Source: Albula goreensis
Lineage: Eukaryota > Chordata > Actinopteri > Albuliformes > Albulidae
Direction: 5' to 3'
DNA: 64,000 nt
NCBI GenBank assembly: GCA_022829145.1
Contig: CM040745.1
Span: 28,778,906 to 28,842,905 of the forward strand
Made by a program: the position numbers and the translations under genes. Under the pieces are notes generated by a model. It did not search any database. It was not told the DNA's origin and worked only from the letters and a program-made list of their open reading frames with translations. Below, one piece after another: positions 52,359-64,000 of the stretch. Position 1 is the first letter of the stretch; every line of letters starts with the position of its first letter.

Positions 52359-53677
52359 AATATCATTGACAAGAGATTACATGTTACATAGTAAAGCATA
52401 GGAGAAGGAGTCTTTAATGACACTGCAAAACCATCCCATTCCAGGTTTATATAGACTACAATCTTTCTTACTCAATAGTACTCATTTTATTGCAATTATA
52501 AGCTGGTTTTCTTCAACTATTTCACCTTAGTAGCAGCTTTCAAGACTGTAACAGACAGTATACATATTTTTGGACATCAACTTGGTGCATGTGTGTAATT
52601 TAGTTTTGTTTTTTGCTGTATGATTAATAGATAGTCTGGTTAATTTAAAAAAAAATTCATAGCTGCAAGATGTAGCCTGTTCATATAGTTCATATAAATC
52701 TGTATCATATAGTATGAAACATTAAGAAAAAAATGGTGCGTCATTTCCTTCATGAGAAATTTCAATTTTGAAATGTGTAGCATGTCTAGATTGTACTGTA
52801 CATTGGTCAGCTATGACAACTTTTTTGAAACATGCAAGCAAAACCAGAGGTCTTGTGTTTTGACCTCTTGACTGTTAGAGGGTTGATCGTTTTGCCATCT
52901 TCAGTGATCTCCTTTAATTCTGTAATGTGGTATTGTTTAAAGATGATGTAATGAGGCACTGGCTAGATCTGTCCCCTGTTCCAAGAGCTTTGCCATATTT
53001 ATTCCTTTAAAGATCCATTAAGTAAACCATTCCGAAAGTTGCTTTTTTTCCAGACTGCATTTAAAAATGAGAATGACATTTTTGAACTCAGGCAAGGCAC
53101 AGCTCTTTCACAGTCCTGTCAGATGACTGCGCTGCAGTTTCACAGCCTGACCTGAGGTCCTCACAGCTAAAAGGTTTTAAAGACTCTGAGGCCTTGTTGA
53201 CAGAAGGTGTCAGATTTAGTGGTTAATTTTTTTTTCTATTTTTTTTGGGGTGGGGGAGCAAGAGAGTAATGTGCTTCCAGATGACATATACCCTGTGAGT
53301 GTGTCAAGCACATCCATCCTGCATCACACAGACTGAGCTGCTGTCAAAGGGAGCTTTTCTGTCCATCATAAAGATAAGATTTAGAGAGTTTCTGGAGCCA
53401 TTTAGAAAGAAATATGTACTTAATGGATCATGGACAGCCCAAACACAGAGCACCAGGTCCGGGACTCATCCCCATTTTTCACTTTTAAAGCACCCATCAA
53501 GGTCTGACGCATTTGTCCTACGGGCAGGACGTTTCTTTTGTATGGGAGTGCTTCTGCATAATTGTGATGACTTTTTAGTTTTCTTTTTATTCCTATAAAA
53601 TGAATGATCATCATTTCAAAATGCTGACATTTAGAAAAAAAAGAAGAGAGAAATGCACAGACCACCTCTCATTAACT

Positions 53678-53681
<4 letters not shown>

Positions 53682-53715
<34 letters not shown>
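53682..53715. repeat. (CA)17 microsatellite
   Basis: Uninterrupted CA units over 34 bases. Confidence 0.95.
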
Positions 53716-53717
<2 letters not shown>

Positions 53718-53794
53718 GAGAATGGAGACATAGACATGGAGAATTAAGTTCTAACTGCAAACTAATTAACTACATTAACTAAGGCTCTTTCCCC

Positions 53795-53920
53795 ACTGGC
53801 ATTAAAAGCAAACATTCATATCAAGACAGTTGTGATAGGATTGTCATGTGTTTACACCTGGCATTAAGATGTGTGCTACATATGTTCCTGTTGTCCGCAT
53901 TGTGATTTGACTTCGCTTCC
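53795..53920. mobile_element. MITE-like fragment (TTTACACCTGGCATTAA type)
   Basis: CACTGGCATTAAAA near 53795 and TTTACACCTGGCATTAAGAT near 53851 share CTGGCATTAA, and are followed by CCGCATTGTGATTTGAC. I recall short nonautonomous DNA elements in fishes that begin 'TTTACACCTGGCATTAA' and contain 'GATCCGATCACA'. This looks like a heavily decayed piece. Ends and target duplications are not defined. Confidence 0.35.
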
Positions 53921-54119
53921 CCTCATGCTGTGTAAAGCAGGTTGTACTAGCTTAAAGGGTAGGGTTACACAGGGGATATACAAATACTGCCAGGCCCACA
54001 AGAAGTTGCACTTCTATACATAACATCTGTCTTTGAATATCAATGCACTTTAGACAATGACAGCACAAATGCCAGCTGTACTCAAAGATGATGGCAACTA
54101 TGTTTGATTTAAAAGTGTC

Positions 54120-54155
54120 TTTTGTGCTTTTAAAGCCTTTTGTGCTTTGAAAGCC
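54120..54155. repeat. 18-bp tandem duplication
   Basis: TTTTGTGCTTTTAAAGCC is followed directly by TTTTGTGCTTTGAAAGCC, 17 of 18 identical. Confidence 0.92.
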
Positions 54156-57100
54156 ATAATGGTATAAAGGGGTCTATAAGTCAACATTGTGACCTTCCCT
54201 GAGATGATATTTATGACAGAGCTTCTGTTCATAACACCTACTGCAATCAAGACTTCATGTCTTGCATAAACCCTTGACTTTTGAGCGGTGGAAAAAAGTA
54301 ATATGGTTTCAGTTCGATTAAAATATGTAAAGAAAACAAATTAATGCTGGGAATCAAAATATTGTGAATCCACATTATAACTAGCAAGCTTACTCTGAGT
54401 GCTTATTAACCTACTTAACCTTTGCTTTAAAACATTTATGGAACTGTACATGATGACTCTGGCATAGACAGTTAACCCCTTGAGGTGCCTTTAAGACTTG
54501 CTCTCTTTGCTTCATATGGCTTAGCTGTGACAGAAAGAAAGTGCATATGGATTACGCCTGCCCTGTTAAAAACGCAATGACAAAATGTGCAATTTTTCAT
54601 ATTCTTTAAACACTCCCCTGTAGACATCATGTGTATTGAAGGTTATCCTCTGTATGCTTTCTCCTTTAAAGCTCCCATCCACGTCCACATATATCACAAG
54701 CTAAAAGGGGCAGAGCTTATCTTTTATGTGTGTGGAAGTGCCACAGGTGTGGTTCGTGACAGATGATATTATTCAAGATAGACTAAAATGTTTACATGTG
54801 GCAATATAAATATCTTCCATTTTTAAATAAGGTACTCATTGAATGTACAAAAAAAAACACTCTGGGGGACATGCTTTGTATCTAGCTTCATGCTGAGACA
54901 CTTTCTAATTCATGCAAGAGTTCATTTTGTGCCAAAGAGCAGAGGCAGACTCACACTGGCTCCAGCAGAGCTTAGGTCTGTAACAGTGAGAACGGCGAGT
55001 GTCCTCTCAGAATTTCACTATCAAAATCACTGCAGTTCCAGCCTTTCAGCACTCAGCAGGGAAATCCTCCACATTTGGCAAGGTGATGTGCACCTCTGTG
55101 TTTCACTCTTAATAACCAAAGTCAATCAAGTTTAAGAGCCTATAATATCATTTTACTCAATACTAGTTGTCATAGGCTTTTTTTTTGTATTTTTTCATTA
55201 TTTCCTTATTTTGCAGAGAGCACAGCATAATGTCTTTTAATGGACTAGTAATTCCTTTGCTAAACTTACTATTCATACATGAAGATAATTTGCTAACTTA
55301 GCACATTTATTAGGAAACATTAATACATGTGATAATAACCACTTTATAATTACTGATATTAATGTGACAGTGATTATCTATAAACCATATGTATATTATT
55401 TACTAATTGTTAGTAATATATATATGTACAGTATATACATGCAAAATCATTAAAAACTATTTAGCATTTTCTGCTAGTATCAGTATAGTCAGTATATAGT
55501 ATTTCAGAATGTTCAGAATGCCATTGGATATTAATCAGAAGCGCTGTCTCCCTCTGCCCAACCTCCAGGGCCTGATTCAGTTTCTTCTTTCTTATTAGAG
55601 TTATTGGAGATTCACATGAATGTAAGAACTAACACAAAAAACACGCAGACTACTTGGAACATCTAAAGGATTGCTTCAATTCCCTGATAAAGAGTGAAGA
55701 TGAAAGGGTGTTAGGCCAGAAACCTCACTCCCACACCAAATAGTGCGCTCTCAAAGTTTGTCAGTCCTGCAAAGTGCAGAGGACTGGATAAAGTGCTTTC
55801 CAATGGAAAACGTGCACATTCAATGGAGGAGCAAACATGTGTTATAGTGAACTATGCAGTGCAACAGCTGAGTGGATGACTTAAACAAATACATTCCTCC
55901 CTTGCTGTAGTCCGAACACCAAACCCAATCTCCCAAACCAATCAAATGAAAATATCTCCCCATCAAAAAGTGCTGTTAGAATAAACCCTTGAAGTCTTGG
56001 AACCAACAAGCTACCCAGAATTTAGAAAAGTTGCCACATCACCTTATTCTTTTTTTTCTGAAAAATTTGCTATTTTTCCAGTGCAAAGGGAATTATCTGT
56101 GTTATTCAACCAAATGAAAAATGTACCAAAAATACAGTACAAATTCAGCTGTGTGTGTCATACAGACATGATAGATCCCTTAACCTATATATATGCAAAC
56201 TACCCTGTGACAGACTGCCTCAGTTTACAATAACCCCAAGACACCTTCCACACCTTCATGTTATCCTTTTCCTTGTTGGCTTTCCCTCTTTTTGATACCT
56301 GTGAGCAGATATTTTATTTTAAAATAAGTGTATTAGCCACTCATTGAATACGTGTCGGCACAACTTTTACATGAGCGCTCATGTATAGGAAATCCTTCAG
56401 TCATGCTTTGACCTTTACACCTCTCCCTCTGCACACAAAACACCTGTAGAATATATGAAAGCCCGTCTGGCCTTTAACTATTGAAATTGTATTGGCAGAG
56501 AGGTGATATTGATTTCTGTCAGCTTAAGAGTTTTGTGCTGCTTATGTACATGAAAAAGACCTCTTGAGGAAGAGAAATAGACTAGATCGAAATGAATACA
56601 GAGAATGAAATGAACAAAACTTTAAAAAATGTACTCGTACCTTGGCGTAATTGCACAAGGAATCCTTACAATGTTTGCCAAGTGCAAACAACATTATACA
56701 CCATTTAGGTAAGTGTATAAAATTGTTTGGTATCTTGCTACCCTTACTTGCTATAACCATTTCTATTCCTGGAGCACGGTGTTGGTCAAAGTCATCATGT
56801 GAATCAAATAATCAACCCAATATAATGAAACAGCAGGGATACTGCCCATTTAGCAATGGCCGGGACAGAACAATTATGTAGTGGAGTGAGCCCGGATATT
56901 TGAATGGATGATGTTCCACAACAGAAATGAAAGTCAGTATTGGATCATTTAGACCTCATTGCCATACTGAATCATGTGTAAAATCAAACTGAAAATCCAG
57001 AATCAGCAACACATCCTATTTATAAGCAAGTATGCTGCATTCTCATTATGCAACTTTCCACCTACCCGAGAGCAAAAGGGGCCATGAGTTTCATTTTAAT

Positions 57101-57832
57101 ACATGCTGGTGTCTTTGTATCAGTACATGCTTAAAGGCAAGCACATTAAGACAAAGGGTGTTTTAATATCTGCTATTTCAGTGACAAGAATGGAAAAAAA
57201 GTCAGAAAACTTGCCAGTATGCACTGCTAAGCGTTGTCTGTATTCCTGTCAGGTTTAACATTAAACGTTAATGCATTCACCAGAGTTTTGCCTCTGCAAA
57301 TGAAGTGACAATTTCCCACTTTAGGCTGTGCACATTTCCATCCCAAACTATATGTAAAGCTCAGTGGCATTCTGAGTTTAACACTGAAACTATTTAACAG
57401 ACCCAACACATAAAAGTTAAAGTCTAATTTAACTTATTTCACTAAACATTCCATTGAAGGTGAATCATACATTGCATGGATATGGTTTTTGATATTACAT
57501 CTTAGCAAACATCTGACCAACATTCCTTATAAAATAACTATTTAAATTCCACTATGAAATATGGAAAAAGAGCAGGGTCAGTATTCTACTGAGGTCAGTT
57601 GTAGCTTTTATTAAAATAGGATGAAAAAAGAAACAAAAGAAATCATTGACAGGTCCTTGACAGCCTTCTCTCGAAGCAAGATTGCTGCAATGCTAAGTTA
57701 TTAGTTTTGTGGTCTCCATAGTGAAGCACTGTGTACTGTAATAAAAACATGTCATATTTAAGAATTATTCCACATCTGACAATTTGACAATTTGACTCCC
57801 TCTTTCATGTTTTTATTCTCTCTCTCTTTTTT

Positions 57833-58123
<291 letters not shown>

Positions 58124-58124
58124 T

Positions 58125-58855
58125 ATGTATATTTCATGTATGTGTAATGGATTGATGATGCCATGCAACGTTACCATATACACAGGCCTCTACAGGACAC
58201 AATGCAGCTAAATGTCTCCTACATGCATCTCAAAAGAAAACACAAACACATATGCTCTGGTGGCCCCTACTCTGGGTGCAGGTAGAAATGTTGTCAACTG
58301 CAAATTTCAGATGATCTTTCATGTTTCATGATTAGAGGATTGGTGGCAGCCTTTTCATTTACATGTGGCCATTTATCTAATCCATGGAGTGAAACATTCA
58401 AATGTCCATAGAACTTGAAAGGCAGTCGGCAGATGGTTAGGTTAATAGGGCTTTAATTCCTCCAATATTATTAGCGATTTTTTAACAGTTTTACCTGACC
58501 TCAACACTGGACTTACCTGACAAGAATGCCATGCAGATATAAATTATAAGAATCACTCAGCCATACTGAGATATACATGCATGTACTAAAGTTATAAGTG
58601 CAGTATATACACACAGTGTACAGCTGTACTAAACATATTGACACTGTAAACGTTGATCTGGCCAATATGACGTAGGACATGGCTAGTGTATAAAAGAACA
58701 TGATCAGTGGAATGTTTGCTTTAAAATAGAACAATGGAAGGAAAATTCCTTCAGGTATGGTGTGTCTTGTATTTTCTGCCAAACCTTCTCTGGAAAAAGC
58801 TTTGCAAAGGGCACTGTAGCAGATGCATTTACTGGTTGGTTGATGGATTGACTTA
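58125..58855. other. Noncoding stretch, no gene seen
   Basis: AT-rich DNA without recognisable repeats; the longest frame is 89 codons on the minus strand with no known domain. Confidence 0.5.
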
Positions 58856-58856
58856 G

Positions 58857-59055
58857 TGATTTATAATTAGGAGCTAATTATCAGCTGAATCTCTCCACCC
58901 CAGCTTTGCCCACACCCTCCTTTCAATACCCAATCTGTCAGCTCCTCTGGTGCAACTACAAATTAATCTTTTCATTTCGAGCTAATCCTGAAACATTACG
59001 CTTAGGTAATTAATTAAAGTGGGGTGTATGAAGAGGCCACTAAAATGTAATTGAT
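58857..59055. promoter_or_regulatory. Possible homeobox-type enhancer (TAAT cluster)
   Basis: TAATTA occurs at about 58864, 58875 and 59011; a TAATCC (K50 homeodomain word) is at 58983; further ATTA/TAAT words lie at 58962, 59007 and 59048. They are spread around a C-rich segment (58891-58950). The even base composition amid these motifs resembles conserved noncoding elements near developmental genes. Function and conservation are inferred. Confidence 0.25.
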
Positions 59056-59059
59056 ACTT

Positions 59060-61690
59060 TACTTCATGTCCCCTGTTTGTGAAAGATATGGGCTTTCCAG
59101 TCAATAGAGAATGACTTGCTTTCTCTTTTTTACTGACTTGTAAAGGTGATTTTCCCAGGTCTTAAATTAGGTTTTTTTTCTTAAAAGTTTTTTGAAAAAA
59201 CCCTTCAAAGCCTAAATTTGACTTTGCAGGAATATTTATCCTTGGACCATAACACTGACATGTTTGTTAAGTAGCACTTATGTTCTAACAAGTGTGACTA
59301 AATCGTTATGGGTGTGTATACCCCCGCCCCTCTTGCACCATGCTCTCACAGTGGTTCCCAAACCTGAATCACGATCAGGAACCCCTCACTGTGCCATGCC
59401 GCCTCACCCACGGCTTCTGTCATCTGCTGCAGTCTGGCGGCTGAGGAGCAAATTGAACACCTCTTGCAGGCAGTGGAACACATGCACCCAGCCCGCCTGT
59501 CAGGGAAAGCTAATGAAGCCCTTACTCCTTCATTACTCCTTCCTGACTGGCCTCTCTCCTGTGCTGCCTGCTCTAGCCCGCAACACGCTTTTCAAGAGCC
59601 TGTGTAGATATAGCTTGTTTTTTCTCACCTTTGGTTTTAATAAAAAAATGAAATTGTATGATTACGTAAAGCATTATTGAACATTAGTTTGCTTTTAATT
59701 TAGACGTGACTTCTTTAGATTTGCAGGCATTAAGTGTTGAAGATTTCCGTAGACATAGGAGCTTTTTCATGATTTTGTTGTGGCAGCACAACTTGCTTCA
59801 TATTTATGTTAATGCACCATATTATGCAAATCTTGACTGATGTATTACCCAGTTTTCAGGGACCTGCATGCAACACTTATATAGTGTGATTTCAGCCTCT
59901 GATGAGAATCATAGCAAGGTCTGCCAGCTAACTTTAAAAGTCTCTGTAAATCCCGCAAAAAAAGAGAAAACATTGGGATACATTGCTGCTATTCTTGTTT
60001 CACCCATCATAAACATTGAGAATACAACATGTTGTCTGGCTTGTGCGACTGTTGCTCTACCTAGATAAATTGTGAACACTTTCTTCACCTTTAGTATTTA
60101 AACTTTTATGGCATTGCTTTTAGGAAAAAAAAAAACTAATGGGTTATTCATTAACTTCACAGCAGAAATTACCACAGTGGAAACATCTGGAAATTTCCTA
60201 TTCATAAACTTACTTTACTGCCCTCTCTATGCTGGCACAATTATTTTCAGATTTAATGGCTCTCCTTCTCTTTGCATGTAATTATGGTGATTCACGAAGG
60301 GACAACACTTTGACAGAAATACCACCTGTTCATTGGTGGTGTTAGCTGTGAAATCACCACTTGCACATTTATCACTGTGAAAGAACCGACATATACGTAG
60401 AATATGTCAAAATGCTTAATATTTCAGAAGTAAGGCAGGGTATTTTGTAAAATGTTGAGGGGAAAGAAGAAATAACGTAAAAATCACATTTAAAAATCTC
60501 TTGGAAAAAGAGTGGCCTTTTCAGTAATGTGTAATGACTATACTTAATTTAACAAGGAAAAATATAGCTCTTTATTATATAAGAGACATACAAACATGTT
60601 TCAGAAATGGATTATCAGTTCATATCCACAGACATGTGTGTGTGCTATTTTGTTTAGTGACATGGCAAATATCTAATAGATGATATCTAATACCAGCATC
60701 CATACCATAAATATGTGCTATTTGGGAGAGCCCTGAAGATCTCATTTTTGTCATTTTGTCTTCTTATCTAAATAATATATTTAGCTTGAGGTCATTACAC
60801 GTCAAGAGTGCACTGCATTCAAATGCTTGAGTAATCTGTTCTCAGTGTAAGTAGTTGTACTAGTTGGGTTTTGTCTCCTTTGCTAGTAGGACAAATGCAT
60901 CAAGACTGGTGGTCAAATGTAAGGAGCAAAATACTTTAGCAAACTAAATGGTAGAGAAGTGCTGGGATTTTGCTGGATATATGGCAGCTTGATTCATTAA
61001 GTAAGCATTTTTCAAGCAGAAGAAGAAAATTGGCTGTTTTCCCCCTATCTTGAGACAATAGGCTGAAACTGTATAATACCTAAGCTTAGAGAAGTGTCCA
61101 AATCTGCAGGGATATCAGCTGCAAAGGGATTTTTCCATGGTGTACCTAATGAGTCAGCCTTTCCAATGAGAGCCCTGCTGCCCTCTACTATTTAAACTTT
61201 TTAAAGGGAGGACCGGATTGTGTCCCTGTAGTCTGACATTTTTAGTCTTTCATGACAACTCATGCTTTGCACCCTCTCATGATCCAACATGTGCTCCTGG
61301 ATGAGCCATCCACAGTTACGCTGTGTTTAACTTCTGTACATATTAAAATGTATATTTTAACTTTCTCTGTGAATGGGGGAACTGAGGAAGTGTGATAGGA
61401 AACAGCTGTATAGTGCTGTATGATAAGACACATGGGCACAGATTCTGCTGCTCATTTATTGTAGGTATTGCCTGCTCCAGCAGAGAGTGGACTTGGGTTC
61501 TCCATCATGTGGACCTATAGGTGGATGGCTACAATTCATAACCCACTGAACCTCTAGCTTCTGCCAAAGTAGGAGGCTCAGCACTTTGTGAAATACACAT
61601 TTATTTGATTATGACTGGTATAAATCATATAGCGTGAGTAAATTGAAGGTCCGTATAAAAATTGCAGTCACTAATTGTATTTAAAGTCAC
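59060..61690. other. Noncoding stretch, no gene seen
   Basis: A 138-codon plus-strand frame (59264-59680) covers a locally GC-richer patch but shows no domain, and its composition is ordinary. No repeats beyond short A and T runs (60125, 59173). Confidence 0.45.
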
Positions 61691-61700
61691 GGCAAAAGAG

Positions 61701-61702
61701 TT

Positions 61703-61747
<45 letters not shown>
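61701..61747. repeat. T8 followed by (AT)n microsatellite
   Basis: Eight T residues lead into about 19 AT units, a self-complementary run able to extrude as a cruciform. Confidence 0.95.
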
Positions 61748-61749
<2 letters not shown>

Positions 61750-61965
61750 ACTACATGAGTAAACATGATCAAGGTTTCTGACTTGGTTGGAATGAGAATA
61801 TACCTTGTCAGAGGTGTTAAGTGAGGTCAGCATTTCTCAGCAATACTCCAAGCAAGTGGGGCTAGGGAAGGACTATGTGTGAGCTCCAATTACAGAGAAC
61901 CTTGGCAGGTTTCATTTTTAGTTCTGTGCCAGATGAGATCCTCATCATTTCCACGCAATGTCTCA

Positions 61966-63029
61966 CATCTCCCTGCTATGGTTCCATCTTTCATTAGTAT
62001 ATGTCATCTCCCTGCTATGGTTCCATCATTCATTAGTATATGCCATCTCCCTGCTATGGTTCCATCATTCATTAGTATATGTCATCTCCCTGCTATGGTT
62101 CCATCATTCATTAGTATATACCATCTCCCCGCTATGGTTCCATCATTCATTAGTATATGCCATCTCCCTGCTATGGTTCCATTGTTCATTAGTATATGCC
62201 ATCTCCCTGCTATGGTTCCATTGTTCATTAGTATATACCATCTCCCTGCTATGGTTCCATCATTCATTAGTATATACCATCTCCCTGCTATGGTTCCATC
62301 ATTCATTAGTATATACCATCTCCCTGCTATGGTTCCATCGTTCATTAGTATATGCCATCTCCCTGCTATGGTTCCATCATTCATTAGTATATACCATCTC
62401 CCTGCTATGGTTCCATCATTCATTAGTATATACCATCTCCCTGCTATGGTTCCATCATTCATTAGTATATACCATCTCCCTGCTATGGTTCCATCATTCA
62501 TTAGTATATGCCATCTCCCTGCTATGGTTCCATCATTCATTAGTATATACAATCTCCCTGCTATGGTTCCATCATTCATTAGTATATACCATCTCCCTGC
62601 TATGGTTCCATCGTTCATTAGTATATGCCATCTCCCTGCTATGGTTCCATCATTCATTAGTATATACCATCTCCCTGCTATGGTTCCATCATTCATTAGT
62701 ATATACCATCTCCCTGCTATGGTTCCATCATTCATTAGTATATACCATCTCCCCGCTATGGTTCCATCATTCATTAGTATATACCATCTCCCCGCTATGG
62801 TTCCATCATTCATTAGTATATGCCATCTCCCTGCTATGGTTCCATCATTCATTAGTATATGCCATCTCCCTGCTATGGTTCCATCATTCATTAGTATATA
62901 TCATCTCCCTGCTATGGTTCCATCATTCATTAGTATATGCCATCTCCCTGCTATGGTTCCATCATTCATTAGTATATACCATCTCCCTGCTATGGTTCCA
63001 TCGTTCATTAGTATATGCCATCTCCCTGG
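61966..63029. repeat. 39-bp minisatellite, 27 units plus partial
   Basis: Units begin CATCTCCCTGCTATGGTTCC and end in TTCATTAGTATATRY. Starts fall every 39 bases from 61966 to 62980, with a truncated twenty-eighth at 63019. No unit gains or loses a base. Variation is limited to a few positions: CTGCT or CCCGCT-type (units 5, 21, 22), ATCATTC, TCGTTC (units 10, 17, 27) or TTGTTC (units 6, 7), and a final TGC, TAC, TGT or TAT. Because 39 is divisible by three, two forward frames (410 and 364 codons) and one reverse frame (269 codons) stay open. They encode 13-residue repeats such as HLPAMVPSFISIY and are not a gene. Confidence 0.98.
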
Positions 63030-64000
63030 CCTTGTCGAAAGTGTGTGGTTAGTTTCGGGTGGTGCGATCATCCAAAGCAGGCATGTGTTGAGGAGCATTA
63101 GAGGCGGTTAATGGCTTGTTGATCTTGTGTTGAAGGACAAACACAATTCATTGTGTCAACATACAGACATTTTGATCTTAGCAACTTGAATTCCTCCTCT
63201 CATTTTTTACACATAAGCACATTGGCAGCATGTAGTGTTTTTGAAATAGAAAACTGTAAGTAAATATGTGTAATTAACCCCTGTGTAATTACACCATCAA
63301 AATGTACCCTTTCATGCATTTCTACCACCCTTGCTGAGGTTTGCGGTATGTTGTGGGTCACATATACATAAGACAGCTTCTTTTGGACTGGATCAGATGT
63401 AGGCAGTAAAATTTCATCTGCACTGTTGGATAATGTTGCAACTACATATAACAAGATCAGCTTTAGCTGGAGGGAATACTGCGCTGAACATAACTTATGT
63501 GAGTAAGTAGAAAGAGTGGGACACTGAGCATTCCCAGGCATGTTTGAGCTGGATCCCACGTTGTACTTAACGTTCCCAGGTCAGTCTGAACTGGTCAGCA
63601 TGTGCTGGATCCAGTTATTGGTGCATGGCTATTTGGGATAAACACAGCTCCTTCCCTTTGTTACAGGAGACTGTTCCTCCATTCCACTGCTCCTCTACTT
63701 CACTAGCCTGATGGAGTAAATTAAATTTGAAAATCCTCAAACAATCCAATTTCCAGGCCCGGCGGCCTCACCATTTGATGTTGGGTTTTGCAGGGTCATG
63801 GAAAAAATAAATATATAAAAATGACAATGCTACAATTTTCCTTCTGGGGGGTGAAGCCACTTCTCTTTTATGGATTAATGCTATATCTCACTCTGTGAAG
63901 CAGTCAAGGACAAAGATGGTCAAGTCAGTCACACGAGACACCGAGGAGACCATCCATGTGGTATTGGTAGGAAGTCCCTCCTCAGATATATGGTCCAGGC
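63030..64000. other. Noncoding right edge, no gene seen
   Basis: Unique-looking DNA after the minisatellite. A weak 42-base direct repetition starts with TTCCCAGG at 63531 and 63573. The 119-codon minus-strand frame (63200-63559) has no recognisable domain. Confidence 0.45.

Larger units (their letters stand above)
51680..57825. other. Noncoding stretch with transposon debris
   Basis: No gene recognised; the longest frames are about 99 codons. The interval contains fragments of two fish interspersed repeats (52.3 and 53.8 kb), a CA tract (53682) and an 18-bp tandem duplication (54120), listed separately. Confidence 0.5.

Noticed and set aside
59264-59680. 138-codon plus-strand frame
   Set aside because: No domain or signal; composition follows the locally GC-richer DNA.
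61879-63111. 410-codon and overlapping long frames as a repeat-protein gene
   Set aside because: They exist in three frames at once because a stop-free 39-bp unit is repeated; start and end lie in unremarkable flanks.
63531-63615. p53-like half-site (AGGCATGTTT) in a 42-base direct repeat
   Set aside because: A single half-site matches; the neighbouring copy does not, so it is within chance expectation.

Overview
The window looks like a gene-poor, AT-rich stretch of a vertebrate nuclear chromosome, most likely from a ray-finned fish. The grounds are: no open frame reads as a recognisable host gene; long (CA)n, (CT)n, (TCA)n and (CAAA)n microsatellites are dense; and degraded repeats of fish character are present. 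These repeats are a tRNA-type SINE ending in a 'CCCTTGAGCA' block, an L1 ORF2 remnant with fish-type sequence, a 'TTTATTTAACCAGG' interspersed repeat and a 'TTTACACCTGGCATTAA' MITE-like piece. A decayed copy near 18.5 kb resembles a SINE-like repeat I associate with early-branching fishes such as gar, sturgeon, bowfin and coelacanth. That hints at a non-teleost or early-branching teleost but does not prove it. No prokaryotic features, CRISPR arrays, operons, rRNA or intact tRNA genes were seen.

Layout. 0-13 kb: unique noncoding DNA, a reverse-strand SINE fragment (4.8 kb), a (CT)n(CA)n tract (9.7 kb) and a hammerhead-ribozyme-like core in a probable Penelope-type tail (10.65 kb). 13.06-13.5 kb: a short broken Ty3/gypsy-type fossil. 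13.5-24.5 kb: (CA)n and (CAAA)n tracts, the ancient SINE-like copy, a tandem array carrying four T-box-like half-sites (23.75-23.93 kb), a CT/CA compound tract and a speculative signal-peptide-like first exon. 26.1-26.6 kb: L1 ORF2 remnant on the minus strand. 32.1-32.95 kb: two very long (CA)n tracts with matching right flanks, the second inside an interspersed repeat. 34-39.5 kb: several inverted repeats and transcription-factor-site clusters, including a ~108-bp hairpin at 38.65 kb. 46.6 kb: a perfect 13-bp hairpin abutting (TCA)n. 51.6 kb: a perfect 15-bp hairpin. 57.8-58.1 kb: 290 bp of nearly pure alternating pyrimidine-purine DNA. 61.97-63.03 kb: a 39-bp minisatellite of exactly 27 full units plus a stub, with a 7-unit higher-order repetition.

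There is no set of genes working together here. The window is best read as an intergenic region or a very long intron. Its interest lies in repeats, hairpins and possible enhancers. I found no convincing new gene system. Repeat-family names rest on recall of consensus sequences, not on a database search.
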